Source of the DNA: Nemertoderma westbladi
Taxonomy: Eukaryota; Xenacoelomorpha; Nemertodermatida; Nemertodermatidae
Direction: 5' to 3'
DNA length: 33,568 nucleotides
Assembly (NCBI GenBank): GCA_032718475.1
Contig: JAUCBJ010004454.1
Span: forward strand, 1-33,568
Position numbers and translations under genes: made by a program. This document shows positions 23,009 through 33,386 of the stretch, one piece after another. Below the pieces are notes generated by a model, which did no database searches, was not told where the DNA came from, and worked only from the letters and a program-made list of their open reading frames with translations. How positions within the stretch are numbered: position 1 is the stretch's first letter; every line of letters begins with the position of its first letter.

Positions 23009-24267
23009 CAGTTAGGTACAATGGCCAAATCTGGCAATGATTGTGATTGCCATATTTGGCAACCAAGCAAAATCTGGCAACAATTCTGATTGCCTGATTT
23101 GGCAACTATATAAAGCCGTTGTTGCCATATTTGGCAACTTAACTAACTCATTGAATATGGATTATATGGCTGTATGGTTCTGCGTCATTAAGTCCTTCTA
23201 TGGCAGTATGGTCATTCCTTAGATCCTGAAATGTTAATGTTAGGCCTAGAAAAAAGGCAAAGGGGTAGGGCTACAGGTTATACTTATACCGGTAGTGGCA
23301 TATTCTAAGTTCTAACCAATACAGTGTCAATATATCCTAATAAATGAGGTGAGAATGAGAGTCAATAACACAAACACAGACTGACTGGTGATAGTTTTTT
23401 TTTGCTTTTTTGAGATTTTTGCTAGTAATCTCTGGCGCTGCTTGGGGAGGTGGTTGATTGTTCTTTGTACCAATAATAGTTTAGTAGTTAAAGATTGTAA
23501 CTGTGTAATGCTGATACAATTGCCCAGCAATCTAAATCATCCTTCACTCTATATCAGTTCAGTATATCTATCTTTCCATTCCTACATCAGTACATACAGA
23601 CATATTATGAAAATAATTTCATCCCGTTTTTCATTAGGCCTAGCTGATTAGGGCCTACTAGAAACAATTTATTGAATCCCTTAACCTGTTAACACGCGTT
23701 TTGGTTTTCTCAGTCTTTCTAAATTTTGACACTATTTTTCTCTATTTTTCTGCAAGTCTACCAGCACAGTATCTGTTACAGACTCATCCATATGTCCATT
23801 AACATATTAACAACATATCAAATAGGCCTACATTCTGACATTTCATCAACTAATAATGTTTATAAATCATCACAACTCGACAAGGGTAAGCAAGCAGTAA
23901 GCAATTTTGAATTAATTTACAATGACAGAGTTACTGACAGGACAGGGCTGCACAATAATAATTGTTGCCAAAAATGGCAACCATTATTTTTCTTTAATTC
24001 TAATGGTTGCCAAAAATGGCAATAATTATTTTAGGCACATTTCGGCCTATTGCTAAGAGAAATTCAGACGATGATTTTTTTTCTTATACGGTCAATTATA
24101 TTTAAATTTCGCGCTCGTTTCACTTATCTATTTACCAAAATGCGATTTTGCTTCTGGGCGTGCGAAAATTAGAAAAACCAAAAGTTGCCAGATTTGGCAA
24201 TAAACATTGCCATATGTGGCAACTTTTGAGGTTGCCAGATGCCAGATTTGGCCATTGTACCTAACTG
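23009..24267. mobile_element. Non-autonomous DNA transposon, 28-bp TIRs and subterminal palindromes
   Basis: The ends 23009-23036 and 24240-24267 are perfect 28-bp inverted repeats beginning CAGTTAGGTACAATGGCCAA. They are flanked by AAATA on both sides (23004-23008 and 24268-24272), a possible but low-complexity 5-bp target duplication. Next to each end lie about four or five palindromes of the form TTGCCA-n4-TGGCAA, for example TTGCCATATTTGGCAA near 23109 and TTGCCAGATTTGGCAA near 24185; others lie at 23964-24022. Such arrays are usually transposase-binding sites. The interior has no long open frame and no transposase motif, so mobility would need a partner elsewhere. I cannot assign the superfamily. 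Confidence 0.82.
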
Positions 24268-24475
24268 AAATAAATAAATAAATAAAATAAATAAATGTGT
24301 AATACAGTATTGCAGTAAGTAGGCCTACGATTTATACGATATTCGTTGGGCTTGGGCAGCAATCAGTCTGCTACTAAATTGTACCGGTCCCGTGTCAGGC
24401 TTGCGGTAGTCGTAGCAGTAGTCTCGCGCAATTTAAACTACAGTAGGCCTATCCTACCTTTTATTTTCGGGGTCT
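24268..24475. other. Short spacer with AAAT repeat and TAGGCCTA octamers
   Basis: AAATAAAT microsatellite (24268-24295), then unique sequence with TAGGCCTA at 24320-24327 and 24444-24451. No gene seen. Confidence 0.6.
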
Positions 24476-24560
24476 GGGGGTGCGCGGTTGAATTTTTTGG
24501 GCGCGCGGTTGAGATTTTTGGGGTGCGCGGTTAAGATTCTTGGGGTGCGCGATTTTTCTA
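24476..24560. repeat. GC/T-rich minisatellite, about 4 copies of 22 bp
   Basis: The unit is close to GGTGCGCGGTTGAGATTTTT followed by GG, with copies at about 24477, 24500, 24521 and 24543. Further GCGCG blocks continue less regularly to about 24620. Confidence 0.8.
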
Positions 24561-24642
24561 TATCTGTATATGGGAATGCGCGGTTGGCAATGAAGTGCGC
24601 GGGCGTTGTGCGCGCCTGGCACCTGGGTGACTTTTTCCAGGC

Positions 24643-24740
24643 TGGGTGATAGGGAGTCATGGCGGTGCAATTTTGTTGACAAGCCGGCACAGCATTCTTA
24701 AAAATGCAGATGCAATGCAGCATGCCGATCCTCGTAGTAG
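24643..24740 (+). mobile_element. RTE-like LINE 3' tail fragment
   Basis: This roughly 98-bp piece matches the 3' end of copy B (complement of 27031-27118) at most positions, including AATTTTGTTGACAAGCCGGC and AATGCAGCATGC. It encodes the element's last residues (GDRESWR-CNFVDKPAQHS then TAA), followed by the 3' UTR ending GATCCTCGTAGTAG. The rest of the element is missing, so it is an extreme 5' truncation, the usual result of incomplete reverse transcription. Confidence 0.82.
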
Positions 24741-24814
24741 GGCTAGTTAGTTTAAATAGTTTTTATTATTAATTAATAGCAGGCAATACCCGAGACATGT
24801 TACCCAGTCTGCCA

Positions 24815-24895
24815 GTATTTCCCGCTACCGGCATAGGCCTACTGGCGTACTGGTACCGGTATAGGCCTACTGACGTACCGGTACCGGTACCGAAC
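24815..24895. repeat. Cluster of TACCGGTA and TAGGCCTA palindromes
   Basis: Within about 80 bp there are two TAGGCCTA (24834-24841, 24862-24869) and three TACCGGTA (24854-24861, 24876-24883, 24882-24889), with ACTGGCGTAC and ACTGACGTAC repeated between them. It looks like a short tandem duplication of a palindrome-bearing unit of about 28 bp. Confidence 0.75.
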
Positions 24896-26092
24896 GAACG
24901 TGAATTAAACTTTTCGAAAAGTGGCTTATAACTGTATAACGACCGCTGGTTAAAGTTATGCTGGCTGGCAGGCATCGCCCACGCGGAGCCCAACAGCTGG
25001 ACCTGGAATTGGAATTTTTTATTTGACATTAAATCAGTCTGTCAGTTAAAACAAGCACTAAAGAAAGCATTAAAATATAACATATGAAGTGTAAGGAAAA
25101 GGTAAAGGCAACAAACCAATGTACAGTATGGTATTTACTGATTCAACATGTCCTAGAAAATGTAGGCCTATTTTAACGGAAAACAGTAGGCCTACAAAAC
25201 AAACATAGATAAATAAAATGACCTTCAATAAATTTGAAACACTATTTTACAACATAATTATGGTAGGCTACCGGTAAGACCTTTCAGGATTTAGGACAGT
25301 AGGACAAATAAACATAGTCTAGTGGATACGAGATGAAAGGTGTAAGTGCAGCAACTATAAAATTATTGTAATTTTACTAAAAATTATTTTAATTATGATA
25401 AGGAATTTAGGACAAAACGAAGACAGTGGATACGAGGTGCAAGGTATAAATAAAAGAAACAACAACACAATAATTATAAAAACGCTGCCTGGTGGCCCGG
25501 CCAGGTTACCCATAACAGCAGAACAGCAACAGGCTTAGCCACAGCCCACAACCAGTGAACCAGACAGCTGCTGACTGGCTGAGCTGCACTGCACAGGCCT
25601 AGGCCTATCAACTATCAGTCTATCAGGCCTACAGCTGCATTACAGTATTAGGCAATTTCGTCACAGCAGCCGCTCTCAAACTGCAGAACTGTAAAGAATG
25701 CACTTACCAGCTTACTGTTTTACTGCCTCTGCCTGGAAGGTTAACAACCTCTTATAATACAGTACTGCAGTAATACAACCTGTTGTTTATCTTTCCTTCA
25801 AGCTTGACTTTGTGCCAGAAGTTAAAGATAGCTGCTGATCTCACACCACTGATCCAACCAATGAAATGGCTCCTCCTGTAGTGATAGTTGCCTAGTTACA
25901 TGTGATACAGTTTTGGCTAAGCATTTCATATTATTGTTTATAATTTCTGGACCATATTTTAATCTAACGGCAATGTCATAGTCATAAATATTATTAATAT
26001 TAAAATGGATTTACACGATAGCGGGACGGATTTGCCCCATACTGACCTAGTGAGTTTAAAACGCACAAATTTATCTAAAATATCTTATAGTA
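24896..26092. other. Non-coding stretch; possible small first exon near its end
   Basis: No long open frame. TAGGCCTA octamers lie at 25163, 25187 and 25600, and TACCGGTA at 25269. A C/A/G-rich part (about 25490-25700, with repeated CAGC and CTGACTGGC pieces) contrasts with the AT-rich surroundings. At 26005-26049 a plus-strand ATG in fair context (TAAAATGG) opens 15 codons reading MDLHDSGTDLPHTDL and ends at GTGAGT, a strong splice-donor match. This could be the first coding exon of a gene whose later exons lie elsewhere, but chance is not excluded. Confidence 0.3.
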
Positions 26093-26792
26093 TTTCATTT
26101 ATACAGTAGGCCCTACTGCCCTACATAATAATTTATACAGTAGGCCCTACTGCCCTACATATTCATTTATACAGTAGGCCCTACTGACCTACATATTCAT
26201 TTATACAGTAGGCCCTACTGCCCTACATATTCATTTATACAGTAGGCCCTACTGCCCTACATATTCATTTATACAGTAGGCCCTACTGCCCTACATATTC
26301 ATTTATACAGTAGACCCTACTGCCCTACATATTCATTTATACAGTAGGCCCTACTGCTCTACATATTCATTTATACAGTAGGCCCTACTGCCCTACATAT
26401 TCATTTATACAGTAGACCCTACTGCCCTACATATTCATTTATACAGTAGGCCCTACTGCCCTACATATTCACTTTATACAGTTGGCCCTTCTGCACTACA
26501 TATTCATTTATACAGTAGGCCCTACTGCCCTACATATTCATTTATACAGTAGGCCCTACTGCCCTACATATTCATTTATACAGTAGGCCCTACTGCCCTA
26601 CATATTCATTTATACAGTAGGCCCAACTGCCCTACATATTTATTTATACAGTAGGCCCTACTGCCCTACATATTCATTTATACAGTAGGCCCTACTGCCC
26701 TACATATTCATTTATACAGTAGGCCCTACAGCCCTACATATTCATTTATACAGTAGGCCCTACATATTCATTTATACAGTAGGCCCTACATA
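26093..26792. repeat. 34-bp minisatellite, about 20 copies
   Basis: The unit runs CATTTATACAGTAGGCC, then CTACTGCCCTACATATT. Copies are highly similar, with point changes such as AGACCC near 26312 and 26415 and a diverged copy near 26471-26500. The last two copies lack TGCCCTAC and are about 23 bp. Each full unit holds a 15-bp palindrome, CAGTAGG-C-CCTACTG. Confidence 0.95.
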
Positions 26793-27030
26793 ATAAGATT
26801 ACCGGTATAATAGATTATATTGTAATAATTATTTATGTATTTATGTAGTTATTATTTATGATTTAATGATTTAAAAATCCGGCAGAAAAGTGTATTGGCT
26901 ATGCAATAAGATTACGTAAAATTACAATTACAGTAGGCCAATTTAATAAAATTTCATAAAATAACAGAGCAGTACTATAAAATTGTGACAACGTGCTTGT
27001 ATTTAAACAGTAAAACTCATAAAAATAACA
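26793..27030. other. AT-rich spacer
   Basis: Between the 34-bp minisatellite and RTE copy B there is only AT-rich sequence with one TACCGGTA (26800-26807). No gene is seen. Confidence 0.6.
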
Positions 27031-29455
27031 CTACTAGGATCAGCATGCTGCATTGCAGCTGCATTTTTAAGAATTCTGTGCCGGCTTGTCAACAAAATTG
27101 CGCCGCCACAACTCCCTTTCACTCATGACATTTGCTAGATCATCCGCATCTTAAAGGCCAGTGTCCTTTAAGATGGGTCTCAAGAAAGTCATGGGCTGGC
27201 CACCAAGCTTATTCACTCCATGAGGCCGCCAAAGGACAAGATTATGCACTGGCTGGTCCTCACGGCGAAAGTAATGTACTGCAAAGCGGAGGCGATTTTG
27301 TTCTAGTGTCAAGCTTGGGGGAACCAATGAGACACCTCCTATGTTATATAGTGTCTGGTTGGAGATGTGTGCATTGTACTTGACACAATGAACCCGGCGT
27401 AGCATTCTTGTGAATGTCCTCATCTGACTTCCGTATCCATGATCCCAGGTAACAGAAGTCGTGCACATGATCAAGCATACCATCCTTTGAGCTTATGCTC
27501 AAAGTATACCATCCTTTGAGCTTATGCTCATCCGGTCAGAGACTTGCAGATAACTTTCAAAGTTAACTGTAAAATTTTGGTCGTTTTGGAGTTAATAAAA
27601 AGACCAACACTAGAAACAGACTGTTCTAATGAGCTGAGGAGCCGTTGGACTCCCTGTAGTGATTCTGAGAGTACTCGTAAGTCATCTACAAAGTCTAGAT
27701 CAATTAGGTACTTGGCAGGATATCCTCGACTTCTGGAGCCAGTAGGTGGAGTTACCATCACCCCATCATCATTATGATGATTTAAGGACTTGCGTAGAAC
27801 ATAGTCAACCACAACTATGAACAAGAATGGCGCAAGTGTGTCTCCTTGGAGGACGCCCCATAACACTTCAAATGGTTCTGTGTCACCGTCAACAGTAGAC
27901 ACAAATGGTGTCGAACCATCGTATACTGATCTGATTGCTGCAATAATTTCATCAGGAATCCCATATAATGAAAGTATGCTGAACATACGTGAGCGAGAGA
28001 CTGAATCAAAGGCTTTGAAGAAGTCAACAAAGATAACAACCAGGTGCCTGTCTTTCTTTTTTGATAACTTTTCAATTATCCTTCTAAGTGCCAAAATGGG
28101 CTCCATGGTCCCACGACCTTTACGGAACCATTTCTGATTTCCACGGAGAAGTCTCTCAATGGGATCCCTGATGCGATTTAATAGAATTATATTGTATAGC
28201 TTTGCAGCAATCGAGATTAATGAGATTCCCCGAAAAGCACCATAGAGTGTTAGGTTGCCATTCTTGGGAACTGGCACCAACTTATTTGTTTTCATTTCTT
28301 GTGGGACTCTTGTTGTTCGGTACATATCTACTATGATGGGATAGATGAGCTTTAAACACTCAGGTATTTTAAAGACCTCAGGGGGAACACCATCTACTCC
28401 ACTGGCACGATTCGTCTTAATGCTCTTTGCAGCAGCCTTCACTTCTGCAAATGAGAGATCGTCAATGGGAATATCTGGAAGTACAGACTCAGACACTTTT
28501 ACTTTTATAAATTTGTCAGGCAATACCCTGTCATTATTGAGAAGCTTTTCAAAGTGGGCCTTCCAACCATTGAGGCGATCGGCTGGTGATTCAGCCTTAA
28601 CCTTGGTGGTTGGTTGGCATTTCCACCCAGTAAGCAAGTTGATCGATTTCCATGCCTGGGAGGATTGCAGCATCATTGATGGCATCAACCTGTTGGTTTA
28701 TTAGCTCCAGTAGATTAACAGAGTACTGCCTGTTCAGGGACCTAGATGCAGCCTTAACTGCATTCTTTGCCACTGTAGTCTGTTTGAGTTGGGACTCTTT
28801 CTGCGCCTTATAGAGGTTATTTCGGCACTTCTGAATTTTGTGGTCAGTTCAGGGGGGCCTTTTACTGTTTCGAGGGTATACAGGAACTGTTTCTGCAGCT
28901 GCTAACTTAACTGCTTCTGTGAATGCAGAATAGCCCTCGCAGTGATCTGCCGCCTCAGAGGCAAGAACCTCATTCATACCTGTTGGTCAGTTATAGTGTG
29001 AAGCTGGATTTCAGTATATTACAGAGAGGACCAGTCATGCCGCGGCAATGCAGATTTCGTTGTTCTGTTAACACGCAGACTAAGTCTTACCTTGGCCACA
29101 ATAGTCTAAGTGTAGTCGAAGTTGGTCGAAGTGTAAATGCATTACAGTCTTGTATAGAGCTCCTGTATTTCCTACGAAACTGAATATGGTCTATCTGGGA
29201 CTTGTGACCACTGGGTCCACTATGAGTCCATAGCTTTCCAGTTCGCTTTTTGAACTGGGTTCCAGCCAAAAACAACCCATTTCCAGAGATAAAATCGTGA
29301 AGATGGACGGAATTTCGGTTAACACTATTGCTATAGACCCAGGGCGATGTAGGTGATTGATGCAGACTTGCATTAAAGTCTCCCAGGAATGTTAAGAATG
29401 CATGCTGATCCACTCCATCCGTAGCTGCTTGTAGACTCTGGTAGAAATTTTCCAG
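27031..29455 (-). mobile_element. RTE-like LINE copy B, 5'-truncated
   Basis: The minus strand reads from mid-endonuclease (matching copy A from about 19001) to the 3' tail (GATCCTAGTAG, 27031-27041). Relative to A it lacks about 180 bp of the post-RT region (A 21088-21269 is missing at about 27420) and has a tandem duplication of about 29 bp at 27479-27535. The 3' end encodes SERELWRRNFVDKPAQNS, then TAA. The endonuclease part (29413-29140) keeps GDFNASL, SQIDHIQF and neighbours. Copy C starts about 20 bp beyond its 5' end in the opposite orientation. Confidence 0.88.
27528..28688 (-). pseudogene. RTE-like reverse transcriptase core, copy B
   Basis: An uninterrupted frame of 386 residues covers the RT domain: ASGVDGVPPEVFK, YGAFRGISLISIAAKLYN, FRKGRGTMEPILALRRI, motif A VVIFVDFFKAFDSV, motif B GVLQGDTLAPFLF and motif C LDFVDDLRVL (FVDD at 27681-27692). 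All three catalytic Asp are present, unlike in copy A. The frame opens inside the linker after the endonuclease, so its first Met is not a natural start. A 1-bp loss near 27575 shifts the end (KILQLTLKVICKS) away from the C-terminal region. The flanking endonuclease is truncated and frameshifted. It is the best-kept RT of this family here, but cannot be a whole enzyme. Confidence 0.88.
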
Positions 29456-29476
29456 TCGGAAATTTTTCAGTTTTCC

Positions 29477-30269
29477 ACTTCGACCCTTCTCCAGTGATCA
29501 CCGCCTTATTGTGGCCAAGGTAAGACTTAGTCTGCGTGCTAGCAGAACAACGAAATCTGCCTTGCCACGGCATGACTGGTCCTCTCTGTTGCAACAGCCA
29601 AGTGTGAGATCCAGCTTCACACTACAGCTGAGCAACAGGTATGGGGTTCTTGCCTCTGAGGCGGCAGATCACTGTGAGGGCTATACTGCCTTCACAGAAG
29701 CAGTTAAGTTAGCATCTGCAGAAACAGTTCCTGTATACCCTCGAAACAGGAAACGGGCCCCCTGGACTGACAACAAAATACAGAAGTGCCGAAATGACCT
29801 CAATAAAGCGCGGAAAGAGTCCCGACTCAAACAGACTACATCGGCCAAGAATTCAGTTAAGGCTGCATCTAGGTCCCTGAACAGGCAGTACTCTGTTAAT
29901 CTACAGGAGCTAATAAACCAACAGGTTGATGCCATCAATAATGCTGACGACAGCAGGCAATCATACCAGGCATGGAAATCGGTCAATTTGCTTACTGGGC
30001 CAACTGCCAAAGTTAAGGTTGAATCACCAGCCGATCGCCTCAATGGTTGGAAGGCCCACTTTGAAAAATCCTCAATAATGACAGGGTATTGCCTGATAAC
30101 TTTATAGAAGTAAAATTGTCTGAGTCTGTACTCCCAGATATTCCCATTGGCGATATCTCCTTTGCAGAAGTGAAGGCTGGTGCAAAGAGCATTAAGACCA
30201 ATCGTGCCAGTGGAGTAGATGGTGTTCCCTCTGAGGTCTTTAAAATACCCGCGTGTTTGAAGCTCATCT
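29477..30269 (+). mobile_element. RTE-like LINE copy C, internal fragment
   Basis: It matches copy A from about 19322 to 20166: end of the endonuclease (SSDHRLIVAKVRLSLRAS), the linker with RAPWTDNKIQKCRNDL, and the start of the RT (RASGVDGVPSEVFKIP). Frame breaks occur near 30069 (one base lost, AAAAATCC). Unlike A it has AGA rather than TGA at the VAKVR position and lacks A's small insertions. It lies head-to-head with copy B, giving an inverted repeat. It ends abruptly at AGCTCATCT, where the ATT-repeat tail of the next LINE begins, so it is probably split by that insertion. Confidence 0.85.
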
Positions 30270-30477
30270 TTATTATTATTATTATTATTATTCCTTTATT
30301 ACCCATAGTGATTGCACGAATGGGGAAGTCTCTACACAAGGTAGGGACTTATAATTAAGGAAATTATATGTAAATGGTCTACAGTATTTCACCGGTAACC
30401 AACAAAATTAAACACTATATCATCGCTTAAGTACGCGACGATATTAGTAAATGTCTACATACATAACCGGTAAATAA

Positions 30478-33386
30478 TTAAAATATAAGAAATGTGAACA
30501 AGCAATCCCTGAGTAATAGACCCTTTAATTTAAGTTTAAAATGTTGTAAAGTGTTTGTTTGTCTAATATGAATGGGTAGTTTGTTCCATAGTTTAATTAG
30601 CTGTGTAGTGAGACTGTAATGTCCAAATTGGTTGTGGCATCTAGGTAAGCGGATTTTGTATGTGCGTCTATTTAAGATCTGGGTGTTTCTTGGGAGCAGT
30701 GGGAGATCAAGATTTTTAAAAGGGGCAGATATATTGTAGATATATTTATAGAAAAATAGGAGACCGTAATATTCACGGAAAGCAGATAGTAGGGGTATTT
30801 TCGATTTGGTTCTGAGATCAGTTGCCGTTACGTCTTTGCATCGTTTATTAAAGGTACATCGTACACCGTAATTCTGAATTTTTTCTAATTTATATAATAT
30901 GTCTTTAAATCCATGAACATTATGGTGAGATATTAGGAATTGACAGCAATAATGATGGTAAGGGAGAACAAAGGTTTTATATAATTGGATTTTCGTTTTG
31001 AGCGGCAACTGACTTTTAATTTTCCTAAGACTTGCAATGCTGGTGGACATTTTTTTGATTATGTTGTTTATATGATCGGTCCAACTTAGTTTGTTGTTGA
31101 TTAGGACGCCGAGATATTTAATGCAGTTAGATTGGCTAATTATTGAGGTTTCATTTATTTTTAATTTTATTGAGTCAATGTTATTTGCGGTTCGAGTATA
31201 TTTTGGTGTTAATAGTAAAAATTCAGTTTTATCCGGGTTCAATTTTAATTTTAATTTTGCGAATACATTGGTCAAGTTTTGTACATTTTTAGCTAAATCT
31301 ACAGTAGCAGTTGATGCGTTTTTGGAGCTGACATAGAGAGCAGTATCATCGGCATATTGTATGAGATTTGCATCTTTTGAGGTTAAATTTGGAATAGAAT
31401 TAGTATATAAGGAGAAGAGAAGGGGGCCAAGGAGTGTCCCTTGGGGGACCCCTCGTTTCTCTATAAGGAATGGTGAAAATGTATGGCCTATTTTAACTCG
31501 TTGTTGTCTGTCGTGTAAGTAATTTTTAATCATGTTGCAAGCATTTGATTCGAATCCTAGATCAGTTAGGTGTGTTATTAGTGTATCATGGTCCAGAGAG
31601 TTGAAAGCCTTGCTAAGGTCAAGGAAGGCTACAGCAACATGGTAACCACGATCCAGGTCATACCGCCATGCTTCTGTAGCATATGTTATTGCATCAGAAG
31701 TGGAAAACCTTTTACGGAAGCCAAATTGAAATGGTGTTAAAATGTTATTACGTGAGAGGTAGTGTTCGATTTGCGTGACTAGTATTTTTTCGAATATTTT
31801 AGCTATTGGGTGCGTGACTGAGATTGGACGGTAATTAGTTGGGTCATATTCGTCGCCTTTCTTGTATACAAGGGTAACGTTAGATATTTTTAGTTGATTT
31901 GGGAAAATTGATTAAGTTATTGAGTCATTAATAATATTTGAAAGTGGAGAGCTGATAAATCCTGCAGATAATTTAAAGATTCTAGTAGGGATCGAACTGG
32001 GGCCGGAAGGTTTATTGTTAGATAGTTTGGTTAGAGCTTCAAAAATGTCAAGAGTGGAAATGCAGTGGAAGGAAAATTTCGGTTCTGCTATATGATCTAT
32101 TACATTCGGTGCCCTATGTTGAGTCCAATTTAATGTGTTATCTAGACCGGTAAATTTTCCTATATCTATGAAAATATCATTAAATGTTTTAGCTATGTCT
32201 AATGGACGAGTTAATAGACGACCGTTGTATTTTATTCCCGGTGTAGTAGATCGAATATTTTTATTTAGTATGCTGTTAATTATCGCCCACTTTCCTTTAG
32301 CTGTTCTCTGATTTAGGAATTTATCCTTAATATATTTGTTTTTCAATTTTTTATTAAGATTATTAAAGCTATTACGGGCATGTTTAAAATTATTAAAATC
32401 TTTAAAGGTTTTGGAGCGTCGCCAGATTGAAAGTTTGTTTTCTTTCCTTTACAGTACGCAGTTGTGATAGTTCCGGTGTGAGCCATTGCACGTCGTTACC
32501 ACGGTATGTTTGTTTATTACTTACAGTTTTATACTTAATTGGTGGTATAATTAATTTTCAGGTTCAAAGAGGTAAGCGTGTACTCATGGTCTGAGAAATC
32601 ACAGAAGAAGACCAGACTTTCAATGATGTGTGCGCTGGGGATATTTGACAGTACTAAATCTATTAATGTTTCAGATGATTTTGTGTAACGAGTAGGTATA
32701 GTGTTGTTTAATGATTTTATGTCGTATGTATTTAGTATTTCGTGGATATCGCGTGTAGTTTTATTTTTTGTGTCTAATAAGTTAATGTTGAAATCACCTT
32801 GTAAGATAATACTATGATTTGGTTCGAGCAATAGTGCGTTTTCTATTTCCTACTTATTTCATCTAGGTATTTGATTTTTGCACCTGGAGGCCTATATACT
32901 GTAGAGATTAGTAAGTTATCTACTTCTACCCAGATAGACTCAATGCTGCTGTTCTTTTCTTTTATATCAGTACGTAGTATCGGGGACATATATCATTACA
33001 CCTCCACCACGACGCTTTTTTCTGTCAAGTCTGTATGTTTTCAATCCAGTAATATGTAAAGCTGAGTCTGGTATGTTTCTCTTAAGCCAGGTTTCACTAA
33101 CTGATGCAATAACATTCCTCGACCCCAGCAGGACCTCTTTAAACTCATCTATATTCTTAAAGAGACTGCGAGCGTTTATATGGATACATTTTAGGTGATC
33201 CGGATGGTCTTTTATATAGTTTTTTATATCTGTAATAGAGTTAGGTAATTTAGATTTGCTATCTGGAAAGTAAAAATTTGGTAAATTATTAATATTTATT
33301 TTAGTCTTATGTTTATTTTTTTGGTAGTTTCGTTTCGGTCCTGGGTTGGGGTGTACGGTACCTGAGATTATGAGTAACATATGCAC
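30478..33386 (-). pseudogene. LINE endonuclease-reverse transcriptase, few lesions
   Basis: From the RT into the C-terminus one frame is open for 477 codons (31911-30478), with NYRPISVTHPIAKIFEK, motif A VAFLDLSKAFNSLDHD, motif B RGVPQGTLLGPLLF and motif C IQYADDTALY (YADD at 31345-31356), then YLGVLINNKLSW and LWNKLPIHIRQ near the stop. A single TAA (31912-31914) separates it from the upstream RT part (NNKPSGPSSIPTRIFKLS), which continues in the same frame. A frameshift lies near 32445. The endonuclease has HINARSL, VSETWLKR, STVYRPPGAK, LQGDFNINLLD, LIDLVLSN and FSDHEYTL, with one-base shifts near 32966 and 32848. Met 33386 is the first Met of the frame, but open sequence extends upstream to about 33490, so the true start is unclear. 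Confidence 0.9.
33336..33365 (-). other. 2A-like motif SGTVHPNPGP
   Basis: The second LINE also has an x-H-P-N-P-G-P motif, SGTVHPNPGP, placed right after a hydrophobic run (LLNIVALTVHMLLII) and before a Lys/Asn-rich linker and the endonuclease. It shares S-G, H-P and the NPGP core with the first LINE but lacks the consensus Asp, having Thr instead. Activity is therefore less certain than for the first. Confidence 0.5.

Noticed and set aside
23037-24025. Short frames inside the TIR transposon as a transposase
   Set aside because: Under 100 residues, with no DDE, zinc-finger or BED-type pattern; partly made from the subterminal repeats.
27031-30269. Copies B and C as one twin-primed (5'-inverted) insertion
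   Set aside because: Twin priming inverts the 5' part without repeating it, whereas here the two segments overlap over about 0.79 kb.
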